The translations under genes were made by a program, and so were the position numbers. From the NCBI RefSeq assembly GCF_024171725.1, contig NZ_JAMTCG010000003.1, positions 62,001 through 126,000 on the forward strand: a DNA stretch of 64,000 bases, read 5' to 3'. Source of the stretch: Williamsia serinedens. Its GTDB lineage: Bacteria > Actinomycetota > Actinomycetes > Mycobacteriales > Mycobacteriaceae. The notes beneath the pieces were generated by a model, which did no database searches, was not told the origin of the DNA, and worked only from the letters and a program-made list of their open reading frames with translations. How positions within the stretch are numbered: the first letter of the stretch is position 1; each line of letters begins with the position of its first letter. Positions 52,987-61,607 of this stretch are shown piece after piece.

Positions 52987-53002
52987 TCGAACATGCTTTC
53001 GA
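52987..53002. promoter_or_regulatory. LexA (SOS) box of imuA'-imuB
   Basis: TCGAAC-ATGC-TTTCGA matches TCGAAC-N4-GTTCGA at 11 of 12 positions and shares both half-sites with the dnaE2 box, 98 bases before imuA'. The same box is 103 bases from the kinase gene start on the other side. Confidence 0.85.
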
Positions 53003-53091
53003 AACCCGATGCTAGGGCGGGGGTCCGACAGCCGTCAATCGCCTCGTCGGAGCACCGGACAGACATGCGAACCACTGGGGCAGGAGTCCAC

Positions 53092-53097
53092 TAACCT
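53092..53097 (+). promoter_or_regulatory. -10 element of a leaderless kinase promoter
   Basis: TAACCT, exactly eight bases before the GTG at 53106. Confidence 0.5.
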
Positions 53098-53105
53098 TGC
53101 TCATT

Positions 53106-54380
53106 GTGACACCTCCCTCCCGCCCCCGACACGTCCCCGGACCGGGCTCACTGGTCGCCGGACGCTATCGGCTGACGTCGAAACTGGGCGGCGGCGGCAT
53201 GGGTGCCGTGTGGCTCGCCACCGACCAACTGCTCGACCGTGAGGTCGCGGTGAAGCAGGTCGTCTCCACCGACGGCATGTCCGACGAGGGCGCCGACGAC
53301 GTGCGCACCCGCGCCCTGCGGGAGGGCCGCATGGCCGCACGGCTGTCGCACACCAACGCGATCGCCATGCACGACATCGCCGTCGACGGCGGCGAGCCGT
53401 GGCTGGTGATGGAGTACGTGCCCTCGCGCAGCGTCGCGCAGATCCTGCACTCCACCGGCACGCTGCCGGTGGTCCACTCCGCGCAGATCGGCGCCCAGGT
53501 GGCCGCGGCGATGGCCGCCGCCCACGCGGAGGGGATCGTCCACCGCGACATCAAGCCCGGCAACATCCTCGTCGCCACCACCGGACGCGACGCCGGGCTG
53601 GTGAAGATCTCCGACTTCGGCATCTCCCGCGCCAAGGACGAGACCCAGGTCGCCGAGAACGGCGTGATCACCGGCACCCCCGCCTACTTCGCGCCGGAGG
53701 TGGCCCGCGGCGCCGAGCCGACCGAGGCGTCGGACGTCTACTCGCTGGGCGCGACGGTCTACACCGCCGTCGAGGGCACACCCCCGTTCGGTGTCGACGA
53801 GGACTCGCTGGTGCTGCTGCACCGGGTCGCCCGCGGTGAGATCACCCCGCCGACCCGTGCCGGCGACCTGTCCCCCGTGCTGCTCGCGATGCTGGAGCCG
53901 AGTCCGACCCGTCGCCCCACCATGGCGCAGGCCCGCGACATGCTCGCCAGCGTCGCCGCCGGTCCCGGCGGCAACCCGTCGACCGTCCTGTCCGCTCCGT
54001 TGCCGCGCAGCGAGGGCGGCATGCCCATCTGGGGTGGACGTCCCCGCGAGCGCTCCGGACGCGACCGGACCGGCGTGTCCGCCCGCACCGAGACCGGTCT
54101 GCCCGCCGCCCGGGTGCGTCCGGCCACCGCGCACGCCGCGCAGCCGGGTCCGGCGGCGACACCCCCGCCGCGCGACTCCGCGCCGGCGGGACCCACGCCG
54201 GCGCCGTCGGAGCCGACCCCACCGTCGACGACACCGCCGGGGCCGTCCGTCGCCTCGCGCCTGCTGCCGGGTGCACCCACTCCGCCGGATTCCGCCGACC
54301 GCACCATCCCGCTGCGCCTGATCATCATCGGCGCCGGGATCGTCGTGCTCCTCGTGGTGCTGCTGCTCCTGGTGCTCTGA
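53106..54380 (+). CDS. Membrane-anchored Ser/Thr protein kinase (PknB-like)
   Basis: A 424-residue Hanks-type kinase. About 15-275 is the kinase domain: GGGGMGAVW (Gly loop), VAVKQV (ATP Lys), HRDIKPGN (catalytic Asp), SDFGIS (DFG). An activation segment with GTPAYFAPEVA and the DVYSLG helix follow. A Pro/Ser/Thr/Ala-rich juxtamembrane of about 130 residues leads to a single hydrophobic segment at the very C-terminus (about 402-424), so the kinase lacks an outside sensor domain. GTG start with TAACCT eight bases upstream; TTG 53097 is less likely. The substrate is unknown. Confidence 0.92.
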   Translation: MTPPSRPRHVPGPGSLVAGRYRLTSKLGGGGMGAVWLATDQLLDREVAVKQVVSTDGMSDEGADDVRTRALREGRMAARLSHTNAIAMHDIAVDGGEPWLVMEYVPSRSVAQILHSTGTLPVVHSAQIGAQVAAAMAAAHAEGIVHRDIKPGNILVATTGRDAGLVKISDFGISRAKDETQVAENGVITGTPAYFAPEVARGAEPTEASDVYSLGATVYTAVEGTPPFGVDEDSLVLLHRVARGEITPPTRAGDLSPVLLAMLEPSPTRRPTMAQARDMLASVAAGPGGNPSTVLSAPLPRSEGGMPIWGGRPRERSGRDRTGVSARTETGLPAARVRPATAHAAQPGPAATPPPRDSAPAGPTPAPSEPTPPSTTPPGPSVASRLLPGAPTPPDSADRTIPLRLIIIGAGIVVLLVVLLLLVL

Positions 54381-54389
54381 CGGTCCCGC

Positions 54390-55079
54390 TCACCCGATGT
54401 GACGCGTCGCGGCCCATCGGGTCAGGGCGTTGCGGTTCGACTGCTGGGTCTTGCGCAGGACGTTCGACGCGTGGGTCTCGACGGTCTTGACCGAGATGAA
54501 CAGTTCCTCGGCGATCTCCCGATAGGTGTAGCCGCGGGCGAGCAGTCGCAGCACCTCGAGCTCCCGCGGTGTCAGGGAGTCGAGGTCGGGATCGAGATGC
54601 GGCTCGGGCACCGGCGATCGTCCCGTGAACGAGTCGAGCACGAACCCGGCCAGGCGCGGGCTGAACACCGCGTCACCGTCGGCGACACGGCGCACGGCGT
54701 CGGCGAGGTCGGACCCGGCGATGGTCTTGGTGACGTACCCGCGCGCGCCGGCGCGGATGGTCGCGATGACGTCCTCGGCGGCGTCGGACACGCTGAGCGC
54801 CAGGTACACCGGCTCGACGCCGCGCCGGGTGTCGGCCACGCCTCGGATCACCGCGACGCCACCGCCGGACGGCATGTGGACGTCGAGCAGCACGACATCG
54901 GGTGCGGTGGCGACGATCCCGGCGACCGCCTCGGCGACACCACCTGCCTCGCCCACGATCTCGAGGCCGTCCTCGCGCGACAGCTCCGCGCGCACCCCCG
55001 AGCGGAACACGGCGTGGTCGTCGACGAGGTAGACCGTGCGGACCGTCCCTGGGGTCGCGGTCCCCGCGTTCGTCGTCAC
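54390..55079 (-). CDS. LuxR-type response regulator
   Basis: A 229-residue NarL/FixJ regulator. The receiver domain has the acidic pair VDDHAVF, the phospho-acceptor Asp in VLLDVHMPSG and the conserved Lys in YVTKTIAG. The C-terminal HTH reads SLTPRELEVLRLLARGYTYREIAEELFISVKTVETHASNVLRK. The GTG start overlaps the stop of the sensor kinase by four bases (GTGA), so they form a two-component pair. Together with the PspC kinase and the divergent PspC/LiaF-like gene, it looks like an envelope-stress system. Confidence 0.93.
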   Translation of the reverse strand: MTTNAGTATPGTVRTVYLVDDHAVFRSGVRAELSREDGLEIVGEAGGVAEAVAGIVATAPDVVLLDVHMPSGGGVAVIRGVADTRRGVEPVYLALSVSDAAEDVIATIRAGARGYVTKTIAGSDLADAVRRVADGDAVFSPRLAGFVLDSFTGRSPVPEPHLDPDLDSLTPRELEVLRLLARGYTYREIAEELFISVKTVETHASNVLRKTQQSNRNALTRWAATRHIG

Positions 55080-56299
55080 TGTGTGGCCCCTTCCGCCGCG
55101 TCGGATCCCGATGCGGGACTGTCGAAGTGGACGCGCAGCGTCACCTCGGTCCCGCGCTCCGCGCTCGACCGGATGTCGACGGTGCCGCCGTGCCGCTCGA
55201 TGCGGGCGCGGATGGACCGGGCGATGCCCTGCCGGTCGGCGGCCACCGTGTCCGGGTCGAAACCGCGGCCCCGGTCGCGGACGAACACCTGCGCGTCGGT
55301 GTCCGACAGCTCGGCGTAGACGTCGACGCGCTTCTGCCCGGAGTGCTTGGCGGCGTTGACCAACGCCTCCCGGGCGGCGCCGACGAGGGCGTCGCACCGG
55401 TGGTCGGTCTCGCCGACGGTCACGAGGTCGACCTCGATGCCGTAGCCGTCCTCGACCTCGGCGGCGACGGTCGCCAACGCCGCCGACACCGACGTCTCCT
55501 CACCACGGGGGCCGTCGAACAGCCACCGGCGCAGTTCCCGTTCCTGGCTGCGCGCCAGGCGGGCGACCTCGTCGGGGCTGTCGGAACGCTTCTGGATGAG
55601 GGCGAGGGTCTGCAGCACCGAGTCGTGCAGGTGCACTGCGATCTCCTCGCGCTCGGCGGTGCGGATCCGGGCCGACCGTTCGGCGTCGGCGGTGCGCACC
55701 AGGCGCATCCACAGCGGGATGGTCAGCACCACGACGCCGACGAGGGTCGCCGCGACGGCGAGCAGGGTCGAGTTCAGCCCGCCGAACGAGCGGTTGCCGG
55801 CGACCACCACGACGACCAGACCGACGACCACCAGGGCCGCCCCGCCGACGAGACGCAGCCAGGTGAGGACCGAGGTGCGTCGCCGGTCGCCGAGGTCGAC
55901 CTCGCGCCACACCACTGCCGCACCGATCGCGATGACCGCGATCGGGATGAGGTAGCCGGCGGGCGTCCCCGACGCCGTCGACCCCACGACCAGCAACCCG
56001 ACCGCACCGAGGACGGCGAGACCGATCGCCTGCGAACGCTCGCCGGGCGCGGGTGGGTCGGTGTCGTCGCCGGGCGGACAGAAGAACCAGAGCAGGGCGT
56101 AGGCCATCACGCCGGCGCCGGCGAGCACGGTGAGGGCGACGAACACCAGACGCACCACCACCGGGCGGACACCGAGATGGTCGGCGACACCACCGGCGAC
56201 ACCACCCACGACCCGACCGCCGTCGCGGCGGGCGATCCGGGGCGTCGACCCCTCGTCCCGCGGCGACGGCGCGTCCGCGCGCGTGTACCGGGTGGTCAT
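55076..56299 (-). CDS. PspC-domain sensor histidine kinase
   Basis: A 407-residue HisKA_3-type kinase. The N-terminal PspC domain (GGRVVGGVAGGVADHLGVRPVVVRLVFV, about 28-70) is followed by several hydrophobic segments to about residue 200. The dimerisation/phospho-acceptor helix reads EIAVHLHDSVLQTL; the ATPase domain has REALVNAAKHSG (N box) and VRDRGRGFDP (G1). PspC domains sense membrane or cell-wall stress. The ATG at 56299 is divergent from the PspC/LiaF-like gene, 130 bases away. CACGAT lies six bases upstream. Confidence 0.92.
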   Translation of the reverse strand: MTTRYTRADAPSPRDEGSTPRIARRDGGRVVGGVAGGVADHLGVRPVVVRLVFVALTVLAGAGVMAYALLWFFCPPGDDTDPPAPGERSQAIGLAVLGAVGLLVVGSTASGTPAGYLIPIAVIAIGAAVVWREVDLGDRRRTSVLTWLRLVGGAALVVVGLVVVVVAGNRSFGGLNSTLLAVAATLVGVVVLTIPLWMRLVRTADAERSARIRTAEREEIAVHLHDSVLQTLALIQKRSDSPDEVARLARSQERELRRWLFDGPRGEETSVSAALATVAAEVEDGYGIEVDLVTVGETDHRCDALVGAAREALVNAAKHSGQKRVDVYAELSDTDAQVFVRDRGRGFDPDTVAADRQGIARSIRARIERHGGTVDIRSSAERGTEVTLRVHFDSPASGSDAAEGATQ

Positions 56300-56429
56300 G
56301 CACCGATCGTGACACGCAGGGGCGGGGTGCGACATCGGGGAGCACCCCGACACGACCGTGGCGTGGACCGCCGCGATATCAGGGTTGATCCCGATTCACC
56401 TCGGCGGCGTCGCAGCCGACGATGAGTGC

Positions 56430-57641
56430 ATGAGTCCGACAGTGGCACCCCCCACGACCGACGAGCTGCACGACATCTGGCGGACCCGCCCCGTGCGCTC
56501 GGGTGGCGACGCCATGGCCGCCGGCGTGTGCAGCGGCATCGCCCGCCGCTACGACGTCGACCCGACCCTGGTGCGAGTGGCGCTGGTGGTCGCGGCCACG
56601 TTCGGCGGCAGCGGCGTGCTCGCCTACATCGCGTGCTGGTTCCTGCTCCCCTCCGACGGTGTCGAGAACCCCCGTCGCCGAGGGCCTCTCGGCACGCACG
56701 GGCTGTCTCGTGGTCTCCACCGGCCGGGGACCGTCGGGCTCGTCGTGGTGGCGATCATCGCGCTCGCCGCCCTGCCCAGCCCCGCGTGGGGATCCAGCGG
56801 GCTCGTCGGGGCGGCGTTGCTGGTGGTCGGCGTGTGGGCCCTGCACCGTCGGACGCCGCAGCCGCCGCCGGGCACGTCCGTCGACACCGTCGGGGCGGTC
56901 TCGCTGACCAAGTCCCGGCCCGCGTCGGCCGACGCCCCGACCGGTGCCGACCCCACGACCGAGCGCGTGGTGCCACCGGCGTGGGATCCGCTCGGTGCGG
57001 CCCCGTTCGCCTGGGACCTGCCCGAGCCGCCGGAGAAGAGCGTCCCCGACCGGCGCCCGGCCCGCGACACCGCCCTGGCCGCGACCGTGGTGGGACTCGC
57101 GCTCGTCGTCGCGGCGGTGGGGGTGGCGCTGTGGGCCGGTGCGGGCGTGTCGGTCGTGACCCCGGTGCGCGTCGCCGGCGCGGTGCTCGCGGTGCTCGCC
57201 GTCGGGGTGGTCGCCGGCGCTCTGCGCGGTCGACGCACCGGGCTGACCGGTCTCGCCGTCCTGGTGGCGCTGGTGGTCGTCGTGCTCGGTGTGGGCGACC
57301 GTGGGCCGGACTTCCCGTCCGGCGGTGTGGGCGAACGCAACTGGACCCCGATGACCGAACGCGACATCGCGTCGGAGTACTCGGTCACCGTCGGCAAGGC
57401 CACCCTCGACCTGCGGTCGGTGTCGCTGAACGCCGACCGCACCGTGCGTGTGGAGGCCGGTGTCGGCCAGGTCGTCGTCGACGTCCCCCGCGACATGACC
57501 ATCCGGACCGTCTGTCACACAACCGTCGGCAAGCAGGACTGCGCGTCGGGGATCCAGCGTGGGGGCGACGGCACCGCCGGACCGGTGCTCACCGTCGACG
57601 CCTCGACCATCGCCGGCGACATAGAGGTGCGTCGTGGCTGA
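56430..57641 (+). CDS. PspC-domain membrane protein with LiaF-like C-terminus
   Basis: A 403-residue protein. PspC domain at about 23-75 (SGGDAMAAGVCSGIARRYDVDPTLVRVALVVAA), then a second block of membrane segments (about 92-130 and 215-300). The C-terminal ectodomain has short repeated beta strands (VGKATLDLRSVSLNA, VGQVVVDVPRDM, IAGDIEVR) as in the LiaF/toastrack domain. Such proteins restrain the paired LiaS-like kinase until cell-wall stress. Position, divergent from the PspC kinase, and shared domain support a role as its partner. ATG at 56430; GACGAT six bases upstream. Confidence 0.82.
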   Translation: MSPTVAPPTTDELHDIWRTRPVRSGGDAMAAGVCSGIARRYDVDPTLVRVALVVAATFGGSGVLAYIACWFLLPSDGVENPRRRGPLGTHGLSRGLHRPGTVGLVVVAIIALAALPSPAWGSSGLVGAALLVVGVWALHRRTPQPPPGTSVDTVGAVSLTKSRPASADAPTGADPTTERVVPPAWDPLGAAPFAWDLPEPPEKSVPDRRPARDTALAATVVGLALVVAAVGVALWAGAGVSVVTPVRVAGAVLAVLAVGVVAGALRGRRTGLTGLAVLVALVVVVLGVGDRGPDFPSGGVGERNWTPMTERDIASEYSVTVGKATLDLRSVSLNADRTVRVEAGVGQVVVDVPRDMTIRTVCHTTVGKQDCASGIQRGGDGTAGPVLTVDASTIAGDIEVRRG

Positions 57642-57837
57642 GCGGGATGTCCGTGGGCCGGTGGACCTCGGTCAGGTGGTGGTCGGTGTGATCGCGTTCG
57701 TGGTGGCGGTGTGGGGGCTGCTCGGTGCCCCGTCGCTCGAGGAGGTGTCGGTGCTGCCGTGGATCGCCGTGGGCGTCGCAGGAGTCGTCGGTGTGGGCCT
57801 CATCGTCGGCGGCAGTCTCCGCTCCCGACGCCGCTGA
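57634..57837 (+). CDS. Small two-helix membrane protein
   Basis: A 67-residue protein with two hydrophobic segments (about 13-32 and 42-60) and a basic C-terminus (SLRSRRR). The GTG start lies eight bases inside the end of the PspC/LiaF-like gene, so it is co-translated. Not assigned to a family; likely a membrane accessory of the PspC system. Its 3' end is followed by the convergent repeat array. Confidence 0.6.
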   Translation: MAERDVRGPVDLGQVVVGVIAFVVAVWGLLGAPSLEEVSVLPWIAVGVAGVVGVGLIVGGSLRSRRR

Positions 57838-57865
57838 CGCCCGGCTCTCGCCCCGGATCCACCCC

Positions 57866-58109
57866 CGCCGAGCGTGCCGATACCCCCCGCCGAGCGGGCA
57901 GTAGACCCCGCCGAGCGGGCACTAGATCGCGTCGAGCGGGCAGTAGATCGCGTCGAGCGGGCAGTCGGTGCGACGACATCATCCGATGTGCACGATCGGT
58001 GCGATCTGCTGCACGCTCGCGGCGATCGAGTGCACGGTCGACGGGGAGTCTCTGCACAGTCGACGGCGAGTTTCGGCACGGTCGACGGGCCGTATTGGCA
58101 CGCTCGACG
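57866..58109. repeat. Convergent array of eleven ~21-bp repeats between two convergent genes
   Basis: Five units of core CGYCGAGCGGGC start at 57866, 57888, 57909, 57930 and 57951 (spacing 22, 21, 21, 21). Six units of the opposite orientation, core GCACGNTCGACG (roughly the reverse complement), start at 57990, 58011, 58032, 58054, 58076 and 58098 (21, 21, 22, 22, 22). The first unit of the second set is the most diverged. RNA from either strand could fold left units against right units into a long imperfect hairpin. The array lies between the 67-residue membrane gene and guaA, both ending toward it, and fills nearly the whole 291-base gap. Confidence 0.75.
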
Positions 58110-58128
58110 GCTTGTCACCGGGGCTGGG

Positions 58129-59709
58129 TCACTCCCACTCGATGGTGCCCGGCGGCTTGCTGGTGACGTCGAGGACGACGCGGTTCACGTCCGACACCTC
58201 GTTGGTGATGCGGGTGGAGATGAGTTCGAGCGTCTCGTAGGGCACCCGGGTCCAGTCCGCGGTCATCGCGTCCTCGCTCGACACCGGGCGCAGCACGATC
58301 GGGTGACCGTAGGTGCGTCCGTCACCCTGGACACCGACGCTGCGGACGTCGGCGAGCAGGACGACGGGGCACTGCCAGATGGTGGAGTCGAGTCCGGCGG
58401 CCGTGAGCTCCTCGCGGGCGATGCGGTCGGCCGCGCGCAACGTCTCCAGACGCTCGGCGGTCACCTCGCCGACGATGCGGATCGCCAGACCCGGCCCCGG
58501 GAACGGTTGGCGCGCAACGATCTCCTCGGGCAGACCGAGCTCGCGTCCGACGGCCCGCACCTCGTCCTTGAACAGCAGCCGCAGCGGCTCGACGAGCGTG
58601 AACTCGAGATCCTCGGGCAGCCCGCCGACATTGTGGTGGCTCTTGATGTTCGCGGTCCCGCTGCCACCGCCGGACTCGACGACGTCCGGGTACAGCGTTC
58701 CCTGCACCAGGAAGTCCACGGTCCCCTCGCTGCCGTCGAGCACCTCGGTGACGGCGCCCTCGAACGACCGGATGAACTCGCGGCCGATGATCTTGCGCTT
58801 GGTCTCCGGGTCCGTCTGTCCCGACAGCTCGCGCAGGAACGTCTCCTCGGCGTCGACGGTGACCAGTCGCGCGCCGGTGGCGGCGACGAAGTCGGTCTGA
58901 ACCTGCTCGCGCTCGCCGGCGCGCAGCAGACCGTGGTCGACGAAGACGCAGGTCAGTCGGTCCCCGATCGCTCGTTGGACCAGCGCGGCGGCCACCGCGG
59001 AGTCGACGCCACCGGACAGCCCGCAGATCGCCTGGCCGTCGCCGACCTGCTCACGCACCTGCTCGATCAGCGACTCGGCGATGTTGGCCGGCGTCCAGCT
59101 CGGTTCGAGACCGGCGATCTCGTACAGGAACCGGGTGAGCACCTGCTGACCGTGCGGGGTGTGCATCACCTCGGGGTGGTACTGCACGCCCGCCATGTGC
59201 CGCTCGAGGTTCTCGAACGCCGCCACAGGCGCACCCGGCGTCGACGCGGTGACGGTGAATCCCTCCGGCGGCTGCTGGACGGCGTCGTTGTGGCTCATCC
59301 AGACCGGTTGTGTCCCCGGCAGTCCCGCGTGCAGAACCGATTCACCCGTCACCGACAGCGTCGTCCTGCCGAACTCCCGCCCGCCGGTGTTGGCGACGAC
59401 ACCGCCGAGCCCGGCCGCCATCGCCTGGTAGCCGTAGCAGATGCCGAACGCCGGCAGGCCGAGCGTCAGCATGGCCGGGTCCAACCCCGGGGCGTCGTCG
59501 GCGTAGACCGACGCCGGCCCACCCGAGAGGATGAGCGCGACAGGGTTTTTGGCCTGGATCTCCTCGATCGTCGCGGTGTGCGGGATCACCTCGGAGTAGA
59601 TGCGGGCCTCACGCACGCGACGGGCGATCAGCTGCGCGTACTGGGCACCGAAGTCGACGACCAGGACCGGTCGGGGGGCGGCTGCGGCGATCGGATCGTC
59701 GTGCGTCAC
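58129..59709 (-). CDS. guaA: GMP synthase (glutamine-hydrolysing)
   Basis: Converts XMP, glutamine and ATP to GMP. The 526-residue protein has the class I glutamine amidotransferase with the catalytic Cys in [10 protein letters not shown] and the His/Glu in [11 protein letters not shown]; the ATP pyrophosphatase P-loop [12 protein letters not shown]; and C-terminal XMP-binding [14 protein letters not shown] at 59709 gives the usual length; TAGACT lies seven bases upstream, overlapping the choD stop codon. The choD gene is upstream on the same strand with a 10-base gap. The 3' end abuts the repeat array. Confidence 0.97.
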   Translation of the reverse strand: MTHDDPIAAAAPRPVLVVDFGAQYAQLIARRVREARIYSEVIPHTATIEEIQAKNPVALILSGGPASVYADDAPGLDPAMLTLGLPAFGICYGYQAMAAGLGGVVANTGGREFGRTTLSVTGESVLHAGLPGTQPVWMSHNDAVQQPPEGFTVTASTPGAPVAAFENLERHMAGVQYHPEVMHTPHGQQVLTRFLYEIAGLEPSWTPANIAESLIEQVREQVGDGQAICGLSGGVDSAVAAALVQRAIGDRLTCVFVDHGLLRAGEREQVQTDFVAATGARLVTVDAEETFLRELSGQTDPETKRKIIGREFIRSFEGAVTEVLDGSEGTVDFLVQGTLYPDVVESGGGSGTANIKSHHNVGGLPEDLEFTLVEPLRLLFKDEVRAVGRELGLPEEIVARQPFPGPGLAIRIVGEVTAERLETLRAADRIAREELTAAGLDSTIWQCPVVLLADVRSVGVQGDGRTYGHPIVLRPVSSEDAMTADWTRVPYETLELISTRITNEVSDVNRVVLDVTSKPPGTIEWE

Positions 59710-59716
59710 CCGCGTG

Positions 59717-59722
59717 AGTCTA
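59717..59722 (-). promoter_or_regulatory. -10 element of a leaderless guaA promoter
   Basis: TAGACT on the minus strand, seven bases before the guaA GTG; its first three bases are the choD stop codon. The xth promoter has the same hexamer and the same overlap with an upstream stop. Confidence 0.5.
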
Positions 59723-61519
59723 GGCGCTGACGTCGGCGCGTCCCGCATCCGCGGCGACCGGCGGGAACAGCGACTCCGACGTGCCGTGGTTCACAGCGAC
59801 GATCGGCAGCCGCAGCGCACCCGGGGCGTCGGCGGGCACCACCGGCGCGACGGGTGCGATCGGATCGAGGCGACGGTACGGCTCGCCCTGCGACGGACGG
59901 AGGTCGGCCTCACCCTTGTTGGGCCACAGCGCGATCGCCCGCTCGGCCTGCGCGCTGATGCTCAGCGACGGGTTGACGCCGAGGTTCGCACTGATGGCCG
60001 CGCCGTCGGTGATGTGCAGCGTCGGGTAGTTCCACACGCGGTGGTAGGGGTCGATGACACCGGTCGACGGGTCGTCGGCGATGACGCATCCGCCCAGGTA
60101 GTGGGCGGTCAGCGGCATGTTGAACACGTCGCCCCAGGTGCCGCCCGCGAGCCCGTCGAGCTTCTCGGCGGCCCGTTGCGTGGCCTCGTTGCCGGCCGGG
60201 ATCCACGTCGGGTTCGGCTCCCCGTGACCCTGACGGCTGTTCACGAAGCGGTACTTGCCGATCTTCTGGACGAACGTCGTCAGCGAGTTGTCCTTGTTCT
60301 GCATCACCAGCATGATCACGGTCCGCTGCGACCAGTCCTTGACCCAGAACAGGCGACGCAGCGCACCGGGGTTCTTGCGCAGCTCGTCGAGCCACTTGAG
60401 CACGCGCGGCCGCCCGGGGGCGCCGTCGGTGAGCAGCGTCTGCAACAGCGCCATCGCGTTCGACCCCTTGCCGTAGCGGCAGGGTTCGATGTGTGTGTCG
60501 GGCGCTGGGTGGATCGACGACGTGATGGCGACACCCTCGGAGAAGTCCTCCGACGGGTCGACCTTGTGCCGCATCGCCCCGAGAATCGACTCGGAGTTGG
60601 TGCGCGTCAGCCGGCCCATGGTGTCCGACAGCTCCGGCAATGACCCGTCGTCCTTGGCGAGGTGCAGCAGCCGCTGCGTGTTGTACGTGCCGGCCGCGAC
60701 GATGACGTGCGATGCCGTGAGGGTCTTCGGCTTCCGGCCCAGTCGGGTCCACGCACCGGTGCGCGCGGTCTCCACCCACCAGGTGTCCTTGTCGCGGTTG
60801 GTGCGCAGGCCGGTCACCGTCGTGCGGTCGAGGATGACGGCTCCGGCGCGCTCCGCCAGGCCCAGGTAGTTCTTCATCAGCGTGTTCTTCGCCCCGACGC
60901 GGCAGCCGGTCATGCACGAGCCGCACTCGGTGCAGGCGACGCGGTCGGGGCCGACACCGCCGAAGTACGGGTCGGGCACGGTCTCACCCGGGGCGCCCTG
61001 GCCGCCGGTCTTGGCGCCGAAGAACACGCCGACGGGCGTCGGGCCGAAGGTGTCACCGACGCCCATGTCGTCGGCGATGTCCTTGAGCACCCGGTCGGAC
61101 GGGGTGAAGGTGGGGTTCGACACCACGCCGAGCATGCGACGGGCCTGCTCGTAGTGCGGGGTGAGCTCGGCCTCCCAGTCGGTGATGTGACCCCACTGCG
61201 GGTCGGTGAAGAACGGCGTCGGCGGCTTGTACAGCGTGTTCGCGTAGTTCAGCGATCCGCCACCGACGCCGGCACCGGCGAGCACCATGACGTCGCGCAG
61301 CATGTGGATCCGCTGGATGCCGTAGAGGTGCAGCTTGGGCGCCCACAGGAACTTGTTGAGCCGCCAGCTCGTCTTCGCGAAGTCCTCGTCCTCGAACCGA
61401 CGACCGGCCTCGACGACCGCGACGCGGTACCCCTTCTCCACCAGACGCAGCGCGCTCACGCTGCCGCCGAAGCCCGATCCGATGATCAGGACGTCGTAGT
61501 CATGCCTGGGTTGGGACAC
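59720..61519 (-). CDS. choD: ChoD-type GMC oxidoreductase (putative cholesterol oxidase)
   Basis: A 599-residue flavoprotein of the actinobacterial ChoD family. It begins [19 protein letters not shown] (FAD fold) and has [35 protein letters not shown] (a Cys cluster), [14 protein letters not shown] (active-site His) and [21 protein letters not shown] (second FAD contact). It has no signal peptide and is likely cytoplasmic. M. tuberculosis ChoD (Rv3409c) lies next to guaB3 and is needed for full virulence; its substrate is disputed. GAGGTGG precedes the GTG. The promoter (TACGAT) overlaps a palindromic operator. Substrate here unknown. Confidence 0.9.
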   Translation of the reverse strand: MSQPRHDYDVLIIGSGFGGSVSALRLVEKGYRVAVVEAGRRFEDEDFAKTSWRLNKFLWAPKLHLYGIQRIHMLRDVMVLAGAGVGGGSLNYANTLYKPPTPFFTDPQWGHITDWEAELTPHYEQARRMLGVVSNPTFTPSDRVLKDIADDMGVGDTFGPTPVGVFFGAKTGGQGAPGETVPDPYFGGVGPDRVACTECGSCMTGCRVGAKNTLMKNYLGLAERAGAVILDRTTVTGLRTNRDKDTWWVETARTGAWTRLGRKPKTLTASHVIVAAGTYNTQRLLHLAKDDGSLPELSDTMGRLTRTNSESILGAMRHKVDPSEDFSEGVAITSSIHPAPDTHIEPCRYGKGSNAMALLQTLLTDGAPGRPRVLKWLDELRKNPGALRRLFWVKDWSQRTVIMLVMQNKDNSLTTFVQKIGKYRFVNSRQGHGEPNPTWIPAGNEATQRAAEKLDGLAGGTWGDVFNMPLTAHYLGGCVIADDPSTGVIDPYHRVWNYPTLHITDGAAISANLGVNPSLSISAQAERAIALWPNKGEADLRPSQGEPYRRLDPIAPVAPVVPADAPGALRLPIVAVNHGTSESLFPPVAADAGRADVSA

Positions 61520-61588
61520 CGTGCCACCTCGCGTTCCGTGCTGGTCGACGTCACGGGGCTGCGACGGGGTCGCTGTGACGCGCGCCCC

Positions 61589-61607
61589 ATCGTACAACGC
61601 GCGTTGT
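61589..61607 (-). promoter_or_regulatory. choD promoter with a 14-bp palindromic operator
   Basis: ACAACGCGCGTTGT (61594-61607) is a perfect palindrome. On the minus strand it is followed immediately by the -10 TACGAT (61594-61589), the last base being shared, so a bound repressor would block RNA polymerase. The -10 is about 70 bases before the choD GTG, which has its own GAGGTGG. The palindrome touches the stop codon of the SDR gene. The sequence is not the KstR or KstR2 consensus I remember. Confidence 0.55.

Noticed and set aside
57866-58109. Repeat array considered as a CRISPR.
   Set aside because: Units are about 21 bp back-to-back with no unique spacers, in two orientations, and no cas genes are present.
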